Assembly: GCA_024274855.1 (NCBI GenBank) | Contig: JAJSAJ010000975.1 | Span: forward strand, 1 to 10,905 | Source of the DNA: Planctomycetota bacterium | GTDB lineage: Bacteria > Planctomycetota > Planctomycetia > Pirellulales > Pirellulaceae | DNA: 10,905 nucleotides | Reading direction: 5' to 3' | In this document: piece after piece, positions 5,689-10,905 of the stretch | How the letters are laid out: each line of letters starts with the position of its first letter | How positions within the stretch are numbered: the stretch's first letter is position 1 | Position numbers and translations under genes: made by a program | Notes under the pieces: model-generated | The model's input: only the letters and a program-made list of their open reading frames with translations | Databases searched by the model: none | Told to the model about the DNA's origin: nothing

Positions 5689-8502
5689 TCACGGCTTAAT
5701 GACGGTCACCGGTGCGATTTTCGACAGGCCGGCTTTCAGTTTCTTAGCCGAACCGACGACGACAACGACCATGGTTTTTGGATGAACGTGGCCTTTGGCC
5801 AGCTTGGAACAGTCTTCGGCTGTTGTGCCGGCCACGCCGGCCAGTAACTGTTGGATGTAATCATCGGGCAGGTCCGAGTAACGGAGCAGCCAAATCTCGC
5901 CGGCAACCTGTTGGGGAGTTTCCCGAGAAGCGGGGAAAGACCCGAGCGTATATGAGATCGTGTCGCTCAGCTCCTTAGGCGTCGGCGGCTCGTTCCGTAA
6001 TCGATTGATTTCTTCGAAGATCGCTCGGACGGCGTCGACGGTCGTTGACGTCTTGCTGAATGTCGACACAAAAAACCGGCCGGAAAAACGTTTCGCGGCA
6101 AACCCGCCCCGAGCTCCGTAGGTGAGCCCCTTCTTGACGCGAATCGTTTCGTTCAACCGACTTCCGAACGCTCCGCCAAAATAGCCGCTGACAACACGAC
6201 TGACAAAGTAGCCGGGGTCCTTCCGCGTGAGGCCGATCTGGCCGACTCGAATCTGGCTTTGTCCGCCAGGATAGTCGACCAGGAAGATGTGCGTGCCTTT
6301 CGCCGTGGGGATTTCAGGCAGCTTTACGCCAGGTGCATCTCCGTCAACGTGCCACGCCCCGAAGTGTTTTCGAGCCACGGCCAACGCTTGTGTCATATCT
6401 ATGTCGCCTGCGAAAATCAACGTCGCGCTATCGGGACGTGCGGTAGATGTCCACCAGGTCTTAAGATCGTCACGTGTGAGATTGTTCAGATCCTTCAGCG
6501 TGCCGGTTGCATTACGTCCGTAGGGGTGATCTCCGTAGATTCGGCGTTTGAGTTGTAGATCAGCCAGGTAGCCAGGTTCTTTGGATTGAACCACCAAACC
6601 GGTCTGAATCTGTCGGAGCAACTTCGTGAATTCCTCCTCGGGCATGGTTGGCGATAGGGTCACTTCAGCCAGCAGGTCAACCGCGCGATTAAGCTGCTCC
6701 GGCAGACAACTCATCACAATGTTACTGGTATCCATCGACGCACCGCCGGCGAGAGAAATGGCATATTCGGCCAATTCGTCGGCGAGTTCTTTTTCTGAGT
6801 GGTGTGCTGTCCCGAGCGTCAGCATTTGCATTGCCATGGACGCGGTACCTGGCTTCGATTCGGTCCACGCTCCGGCAAGCAGGCCAAGATTGGCCGAAAT
6901 GAACGGCACTTCGTGATTCTCGACAACGATCACGGTCATTCCATTCCCGAGTGTTGCTTTGTCGACTTTTGCCTTCATGTCGAAACGCAGACGTCCAGCG
7001 ATTGGCGGTTTACCGATGTAATCTTTCGGCCTCGAAACACCGGGTCGGCCGGGGGCAGGCGGATTGGTTTCGGGCTTTCCGGTCACCGCCACATTCTCGA
7101 TGCCCTGTTTGGCTCCGAACATGCCCCCAAGGGCTCCGAGCAGGTTTCGCTGCACACGAAGCGTCAGGGCATGTTCCAGGTCGAAGTATGTTCGGGCAAC
7201 GCGTTGGATATCTTTGGGCGTCACACTTCGGATCCGATCGATTCGTGAGTTAACTTGGGAAACATCGTCTTCGAGTACGGCGGCGGAGCCAAGTGCTTCG
7301 GCCTTGCCAACAACGGTCAGGTTTTCGACAACCAGACTCTTCAGCATCTGATTGCGTGCTTTGACCAGCTCCTGTTTCGTTACCGGCTCGGAGCCCATTT
7401 TTCGGACTTCGGCCTTGAGAGTCTCGAGAACTTTGTCCGGGTTGCTGCCCATTGGGGAAAGGACGGCGCCCGCGCCGCAAACCCCGGACTGCTCGAGTTG
7501 CATGCTGGCGGCCAAAGCGAAGACGGCGGACTGATCCTCGGCAACCAGTTTACGGTAAATGCGGCTGCTTTCGCCTCCACCCAGAATCCCGGTCATCAGG
7601 TCCAATGCGATGCTGTCGTCGTCTCCGGCGGGAACTCCACGGAACAACAAGGCAACGATCGGAGCCGGTGCATTGCGTTCCTTGATCGTGATCTCGCGAG
7701 GTTCGAATGGCTTGTTGACCGGTTTGGGGATCTGGGGGACGTCGTCACAACGAGGGATCCAACCGAAGTACTTCTCGGCCAACTGATCGGCCCGTTTGGT
7801 TTTGACGGCACCGACAATCACTAACGTCGCGTTGTTGGGAACGTAGTAGCGTTGCCAGAAAGCACGCAACTCAGGAACCGAAGTCGCTCGCAGATGGGGT
7901 ATCGAACCAATCGTCGACCAACGATACGGGTGCCCCGGAAAGACGTATGGCAAGACCTTTTCCATCAGTTGCCCATACGGCCGGTTCAATCCCATTCGAC
8001 GTTCTTCCTCGACAACCTTACGTTCCGTGTCAAACGCCTCCTGATCGATCTTGAGCATTGACATCCGTTCCGCTTCGAGCCACAACGCAAGCTCCAGCTG
8101 ATTGGCCGGCAATGTCTGAATGTAGACGGTCTGGTCAAACGTTGTGTGTGCGTTGCAGTTGCCGCCAACCTTGTGAATCAGATCAAAATGTCCGGTTGAG
8201 CCCAGTTTGTCAGTGCCGCGAAACATCATGTGTTCAAACATGTGTGCAAACCCCTGGCGTTTGGGATCCTCATTCTTGGATCCGACGTGGTACCAGAGAT
8301 GGACGGCAACAATCGGCGATGAAAAATCCTCGAGCGTAATGACGCGAAGGCCGTTCTTAAGGACCGTCTGGTGGTAGTCATAGGTTCGCTTGGGCCCGTC
8401 AGCCAGCAAGCGTCCGTCGCTGAATGCAAAAACGGTAATAGCCAGGCCAATTGCCCACAGAACACGGAGGGTCCACATCGATACGCAATGACGACGGTTC
8501 AT
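5689..8502 (-). CDS. M16 family zinc metallopeptidase, two-domain, exported
   Basis: 937 residues. The N-terminus (residues 11-35, TLRVLWAIGLAITVFAF then SDGRLLADG) is an export signal. The first M16 unit has the inverted zinc motif HMFEH (87-91: ligands His87 and His91, catalytic Glu90), and ERKVVEEERRM (160-170) carries the third ligand among Glu165-167. The second unit starts near 514 (ATLGNGMTVIVVENHEVPF), lacks HxxEH, and keeps the GSRLNETIR...KKGLTYG signature (780-796) with Arg788 and Tyr795, the substrate-clamp residues usual in inactive partner domains. This is the architecture of fused pitrilysin/PqqL-like peptidases, which degrade peptides in the periplasm or at the envelope. The ATG at 8502 has a good ribosome site 7 bases upstream and starts the signal peptide; the open frame back to 8664 enters a tandem repeat. 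The substrate cannot be told from sequence. Confidence 0.95.
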   Translation of the reverse strand: MNRRHCVSMWTLRVLWAIGLAITVFAFSDGRLLADGPKRTYDYHQTVLKNGLRVITLEDFSSPIVAVHLWYHVGSKNEDPKRQGFAHMFEHMMFRGTDKLGSTGHFDLIHKVGGNCNAHTTFDQTVYIQTLPANQLELALWLEAERMSMLKIDQEAFDTERKVVEEERRMGLNRPYGQLMEKVLPYVFPGHPYRWSTIGSIPHLRATSVPELRAFWQRYYVPNNATLVIVGAVKTKRADQLAEKYFGWIPRCDDVPQIPKPVNKPFEPREITIKERNAPAPIVALLFRGVPAGDDDSIALDLMTGILGGGESSRIYRKLVAEDQSAVFALAASMQLEQSGVCGAGAVLSPMGSNPDKVLETLKAEVRKMGSEPVTKQELVKARNQMLKSLVVENLTVVGKAEALGSAAVLEDDVSQVNSRIDRIRSVTPKDIQRVARTYFDLEHALTLRVQRNLLGALGGMFGAKQGIENVAVTGKPETNPPAPGRPGVSRPKDYIGKPPIAGRLRFDMKAKVDKATLGNGMTVIVVENHEVPFISANLGLLAGAWTESKPGTASMAMQMLTLGTAHHSEKELADELAEYAISLAGGASMDTSNIVMSCLPEQLNRAVDLLAEVTLSPTMPEEEFTKLLRQIQTGLVVQSKEPGYLADLQLKRRIYGDHPYGRNATGTLKDLNNLTRDDLKTWWTSTARPDSATLIFAGDIDMTQALAVARKHFGAWHVDGDAPGVKLPEIPTAKGTHIFLVDYPGGQSQIRVGQIGLTRKDPGYFVSRVVSGYFGGAFGSRLNETIRVKKGLTYGARGGFAAKRFSGRFFVSTFSKTSTTVDAVRAIFEEINRLRNEPPTPKELSDTISYTLGSFPASRETPQQVAGEIWLLRYSDLPDDYIQQLLAGVAGTTAEDCSKLAKGHVHPKTMVVVVVGSAKKLKAGLSKIAPVTVIKP

Positions 8503-8509
8503 GTCAAGG

Positions 8510-8515
8510 TTCCTT
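8510..8515 (-). promoter_or_regulatory. Ribosome binding site of M16 peptidase
   Basis: AAGGAA on the minus strand, 7 bases before the ATG at 8502. It decides the start: the reading frame is open a further 54 codons upstream, but those have no comparable site and run into the tandem repeat. Confidence 0.7.
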
Positions 8516-8637
8516 GTTGTTGTTCGTCTCAGGCATCGACCGCGGCGGCATGATATCCGTTGCGCCAGAATGACGAATGGGAGAATAGTGGGGAGCGAAA
8601 TGAGCCGGTTGTTCCAGGCCTCATCGTTGGGTTCGTC

Positions 8638-8771
8638 GGACAACAGGGTTAAACGGACGCCCACGTCCGTTCATCGGGTGGACAACAGGGTTAAACGGAC
8701 GCCCACGTCCGTTCATCGGGTGGACGACAGGAGGTGGACAACAGGGTTGAACGGACGCCCACGTCCGTTCA
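8638..8771. repeat. 42 bp tandem repeat with hairpin in each unit (three units)
   Basis: Units start at 8638, 8680 and 8736 with GGACAACAGGGTT. The first two are a perfect 42-base period; the third follows a 14-base partial unit (8722-8735) and has one A-to-G change. Each unit contains a stem of AACGGACG and CGTCCGTT closed by the loop CCCA (first copy 8652-8671); the third unit extends it to 9 bp. Three near-identical hairpins in a row are more than a normal terminator would need, and there are no T-runs. Recent tandem duplication of a palindromic repeat is the simplest reading. Confidence 0.9.
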
Positions 8772-8781
8772 GCCGACGGAG

Positions 8782-8814
8782 GCGTCCCTATCCGTTCATT
8801 TCAAATAGGGACGC
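8782..8814. repeat. 10 bp inverted repeat after the tandem hairpins
   Basis: GCGTCCCTAT (8782-8791) pairs perfectly with ATAGGGACGC (8805-8814) across 13 bases. With a one-base bulge the stem extends outward by CGGA/TCCG. It lies 37 bases downstream of the oxidoreductase stop codon in the direction of transcription. It could act as that gene's terminator, though the loop is large and no T-run follows. Confidence 0.65.
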
Positions 8815-8850
8815 TCCGCTGGTCGTGATCTCAAGCAGGGGACGAGCCGC

Positions 8851-10212
8851 TCAGATCAATTTTGTGACACCGGGAACCGCGAACGCCGGCTTGGGGCGTT
8901 TCCCAGCCCACGTCAGGTCTTTCGGGAATAGATCCAACTTGGATTTGCTCGTTGCAAACTCCCACGTTACTTTCTGGCCCGTGTAAGCCGCCATACGGCC
9001 CATCACCGCCGTCAACGAGCTATCGGCGGTTGCCCGCAGTTCGACGATCGGAGTTCCCGCGACGATCGAGTCGACCAAGTCCTTGTGCTCCTGGCCGTAG
9101 GCGTCCTGAATACGCCCCTTCATCGACCAGATTTCATTCCCATCACGGTCGGTGATTACCGAGCCACCATTTGCCGCGTGAATCATGGCAATTCCCTTGG
9201 TGCCGTAAATCACATTGCCGTTGTCCCCCTTGGTTCCCGGGATCTGACGGCACATGAATGACAGGATCCGGTTGCCCGAGTATTCATAATCGAGCTCGAT
9301 GTTATCCCACATCTCGCTGTCTTCCGGCCGGGTAAAACGTCCGCCGCAACCATAGGCACTGACCGGAGGCGAGCCCATGACCCAGTTGATCGCATCAATG
9401 TTATGCACGGCTTGTTCGGTGATCTGGTCTCCTGAAAGCCAGACGAAGTGCATCCAGTTATAAAGCTGGTACTCCGTGTCACTCATTTCTGGTTTGCGTT
9501 TACGGTACCAGATGCCACCGGAACAATACCGTGTGGTCGCACTGACGATATCGCCAATCATGCCGTCGTGGATGCGTTTCACCGCTTCAACATAATTGAT
9601 TTGGCGTCGATATTGAGTTCCGGTGACGATCGCCGTGCCGTTTTTCACCGCCTGATCGTGAGCGGCCAGGCAGACACGATAGCCGGCGGGATCGACACAC
9701 GTCGGCTTCTCGGCGAACACGTGTTTACCAGCCTTGACGGCGGCGGCGATGTGATAGGGTCGGAAACCGGGTGGCGTTGCAAACAGGACCAAATCAACCG
9801 ACGGTTCGGCGAGCACTTTCTCGTAGGCATCCAAACCGGTGAATATTTTGTCTTCTTGTACGGCGACCTTGTCCGGGTGGCGTTCCTTGAGTCCCTTCAG
9901 CAAACGGGTGCACTTTTCCGGAAAGAGATCAGCCATCGCGACCAGACGCACGTTATCATTGACGGTCATAGAATTATTCACGGCGCCACCACCACGACCG
10001 CCGCACCCGACCAATGCGATGTTGATCACACGCTTATCAGACTTGTTTGCCGCAACCGATACATGGGGTGCCGCGAGGCCGGAAGCCACCGCCGCTGACA
10101 GAACCGCACTGGTGCCTAGAAAATCTCTGCGACTCGGTTGGGCGGACTTCGCCGGCTTGTCAGCCATTTTCGGGGAATCTACGCTTGCTTTCGGCCGGGT
10201 CTCTCGCGTCAT
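8851..10212 (-). CDS. Gfo/Idh/MocA family oxidoreductase with Tat signal
   Basis: 453 residues from the ATG at 10212. A twin-arginine export signal SRRDFLG (27-33) is followed by a hydrophobic stretch ending near AAPHVSVAA (47-55), so the protein is predicted to fold in the cytoplasm and be exported. The NAD(P)-binding Rossmann fold begins INIALVGCGGRGGG (63-76), with VAMADLFPEK (91-100), LVLFATPP (141-148) and the family hallmark AEKP (167-170, Lys169). The substrate half has GDQITEQAVHNIDAINW (261-277), with His270 and Asp273 in the usual HxxD arrangement. Such proteins oxidise or reduce sugars and sugar derivatives; planctomycetes have many exported paralogues, often tied to polysaccharide breakdown, but no sugar gene is adjacent. 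The start is set by a strong ribosome site; the frame stays open to 10302, but that part has no such site. The exact substrate is unknown. Confidence 0.95.
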   Translation of the reverse strand: MTRETRPKASVDSPKMADKPAKSAQPSRRDFLGTSAVLSAAVASGLAAPHVSVAANKSDKRVINIALVGCGGRGGGAVNNSMTVNDNVRLVAMADLFPEKCTRLLKGLKERHPDKVAVQEDKIFTGLDAYEKVLAEPSVDLVLFATPPGFRPYHIAAAVKAGKHVFAEKPTCVDPAGYRVCLAAHDQAVKNGTAIVTGTQYRRQINYVEAVKRIHDGMIGDIVSATTRYCSGGIWYRKRKPEMSDTEYQLYNWMHFVWLSGDQITEQAVHNIDAINWVMGSPPVSAYGCGGRFTRPEDSEMWDNIELDYEYSGNRILSFMCRQIPGTKGDNGNVIYGTKGIAMIHAANGGSVITDRDGNEIWSMKGRIQDAYGQEHKDLVDSIVAGTPIVELRATADSSLTAVMGRMAAYTGQKVTWEFATSKSKLDLFPKDLTWAGKRPKPAFAVPGVTKLI

Positions 10213-10218
10213 GGCATG

Positions 10219-10225
10219 CTCCTCA
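10219..10225 (-). promoter_or_regulatory. Ribosome binding site of Gfo/Idh oxidoreductase
   Basis: TGAGGAG on the minus strand, 6 bases before the ATG at 10212. It is the strongest ribosome site in the window and fixes the start 30 codons inside the longest open frame, directly before the Tat signal region. Confidence 0.8.
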
Positions 10226-10603
10226 TTCTTCAGTAAGCAGTAAGTGGTAACTCGGGGAAAAAAGGGGGGAGTCGTTGGATAATGCGTTCTCTGAGTGTTC
10301 ACGCGACCAAACAGACATCATTCGGTCGCAGAATTGTGTGGGAGGCCGATACCTGGGCTGGCATGGGACTGTCCCGGTCGGGGCAACTACAACAACAGAC
10401 AGCTGGCCAAAACGAATCTCAGCGCTGAAATGTGGCTCAATTGCCGCAGCTTTGTCAAAGCAAGTTACTAACGAGGCGGCGCCTCGAACCAATTACGCGC
10501 TACCGCTCGAACCGTGTTGGCCCGCTCCCGTTGGTCGCTAAACTTGACTCACAATGATCAACTGTCTGATCTATAAGCATACTAATACGGTACCGTTGTC
10601 AGC

Positions 10604-10633
10604 GCCGCCTGTCTATGGGCCGCCTGTCTACGG
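10604..10633. repeat. 15 bp tandem repeat
   Basis: GCCGCCTGTCTATGG (10604-10618) and GCCGCCTGTCTACGG (10619-10633) are head to tail with one T/C difference, and a third start (GCCACG) follows. It sits in the repeat-dense right end; no function is suggested. Confidence 0.8.
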
Positions 10634-10666
10634 GCCACGTCCCCCCGTCACTGCTGTTTACAGTAG

Positions 10667-10687
10667 GTCCCGCCTGCCGGGCGGGAC
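10667..10687 (-). repeat. CGGCA-loop hairpin, copy 2
   Basis: On the minus strand: stem GTCCCGCC/GGCGGGAC, loop CGGCA, followed by CTACTG as in the copy at 2990-3010. Compared with that copy, the third stem pair is C-G instead of T-A, a change on both arms that keeps pairing. Confidence 0.8.
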
Positions 10688-10756
10688 GTGAAGTGGGGCA
10701 GATCTTGGCCCTTCGGGTCCGGCGAATCAATTGTTGTCGTGTTTACTGGGAGGCGT

Positions 10757-10768
10757 TCGTGCGCACGA
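10757..10768. repeat. 12 bp perfect palindrome
   Basis: TCGTGCGCACGA is self-complementary over 12 bases. It lies 6 bases before the TTAGC/GGGGTC hairpin unit. It may be part of that repeat's border or chance. Confidence 0.4.
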
Positions 10769-10774
10769 TCCTCC

Positions 10775-10819
10775 TTAGCTGCGAGACTGATTCACCCATG
10801 GGGCGAGCCCATGGGGGTC
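10775..10819 (+). repeat. Third copy of the TTAGC...TTCA-hairpin-GGGGTC unit
   Basis: TTAGCT, CGAGACT and TTCA are shared with the right half of the composite palindrome at 589-782. Then comes the stem CCCATGGG (10795-10802) with CCCATGGG (10808-10815) in place of CCCACGGG/CCCGTGGG, and finally GGTC. The stem difference is one base on each arm, so pairing is kept. No inverted partner is visible to the left. Confidence 0.75.
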
Positions 10820-10862
10820 TGTACGCGGAAGAGTGCGACAGTTATTGGTTGGCGAATCCTTG

Positions 10863-10883
10863 GTCCGGCTCGGCAAGCCGGAC
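10863..10883 (+). repeat. CGGCA-loop hairpin, copy 3
   Basis: Stem GTCCGGCT (10863-10870) and AGCCGGAC (10876-10883) with loop CGGCA (10871-10875). The stem differs from copies 1 and 2 at several positions, always on both arms, while stem length and loop are unchanged. Confidence 0.8.
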
Positions 10884-10885
10884 CC

Positions 10886-10905
10886 GTAGGTCCCGCCTGC
10901 CGGGC
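10886..10905 (-). repeat. CGGCA-loop hairpin, copy 4, cut by window end
   Basis: GTAGGTCCCGCCTGCCGGGC here matches the first 20 bases of the unit starting at 10663, including the loop (TGCCG, minus-strand CGGCA). The second arm continues past the window. It faces copy 3 head to head, 6 bases from it. Confidence 0.75.

Larger units (their letters stand above)
8503..8850. other. 348 bp gap holding tandem hairpins
   Basis: It lies between two same-direction genes: the oxidoreductase ends at 8851 and the M16 peptidase starts at 8502 on the minus strand. The half nearest the oxidoreductase is filled by a 42 bp tandem repeat (8638-8771) and a further inverted repeat (8782-8814). The part nearest the peptidase (8516-8637) should hold its promoter and leader, but no clear hexamers were found. 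The structures make read-through between the two genes doubtful. Confidence 0.6.
10213..10905. other. Gene-free right end, rich in hairpins
   Basis: No credible gene in 693 bases. Near the oxidoreductase start there is a 7 bp tandem repeat, CAGTAAG twice (10231-10244). The stretch 10260-10600 shows nothing I can name; two short open frames there, one on each strand, look random in composition. From 10604 on it is dense with repeats: a 15 bp tandem, two complete CGGCA-loop hairpins and a cut one, a 12 bp palindrome and one copy of the TTAGC/GGGGTC hairpin, all listed separately. The oxidoreductase promoter should lie here but is not recognisable. Confidence 0.6.

Noticed and set aside
7255..7824. 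Plus-strand open frame of 189 codons
   Set aside because: Antisense to the first domain of the M16 peptidase, whose zinc motif and domain order are clear; a shadow frame.
8638..8771. Tandem repeat as a CRISPR array
   Set aside because: The repeated 42 bases are contiguous with no unique spacers between units, and no cas gene is in the window.
9448..10098. Plus-strand open frame of 216 codons
   Set aside because: It lies wholly inside the Gfo/Idh oxidoreductase on the opposite strand, has no ribosome site, and its translation shows no recognisable motif; a shadow frame.

Overview
The window looks like a chromosomal segment of a planctomycete, most likely near the Pirellulales/Rhodopirellula group. 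This is inferred from gene content and style, not from a database search. Three features point that way: a secreted PQQ-like beta-propeller protein opening with a WPQWRG block, a Tat-exported Gfo/Idh/MocA oxidoreductase with an SRRDFLG motif, and long gaps between genes filled with GC-rich palindromic repeats. Coding is sparse, and five of the six genes lie on the minus strand.

Layout, left to right: the 5' two-thirds or so of an AIM24-family gene (1-450, minus, cut by the window edge); a gap holding a nested palindromic repeat (451-835); a secreted PQQ-like beta-propeller protein (836-2140, minus); a 1.1 kb gene-poor gap with several repeat types (2141-3228); a class 3 lipase (3229-4110, plus, the only plus-strand gene); a two-TM potassium channel with a cytosolic RCK domain (4125-5183, minus, convergent with the lipase and 14 bp from it); a 505 bp gap; a 937-residue two-domain M16 zinc peptidase (5689-8502, minus); a 348 bp gap with tandem hairpins; a Tat-signal Gfo/Idh/MocA oxidoreductase (8851-10212, minus); and a 693 bp gene-free right end packed with hairpins.

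The genes do not form an obvious pathway. Each is separated from its same-strand neighbour by hundreds of bases and they are probably separate transcription units. At least three products (beta-propeller, M16 peptidase, oxidoreductase) carry export signals, and the channel sits in the membrane. I see no defence system, phage, transposase, CRISPR array, tRNA or rRNA.

The most interesting content is non-coding. Two families of small hairpins occur in several copies whose flanks or loops are constant while the stem sequence changes on both arms together, so pairing is kept. One has an 8 bp stem and an invariant CGGCA loop (2990-3010, 10667-10687, 10863-10883, and a cut copy at the right edge). 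The other has a variable stem between a TTAGC...CGAGACT...TTCA flank and a GGGGTC flank (two inverted copies in 589-782 and one at 10775-10819). These look like structure-conserved dispersed repeats rather than simple sequence duplicates.
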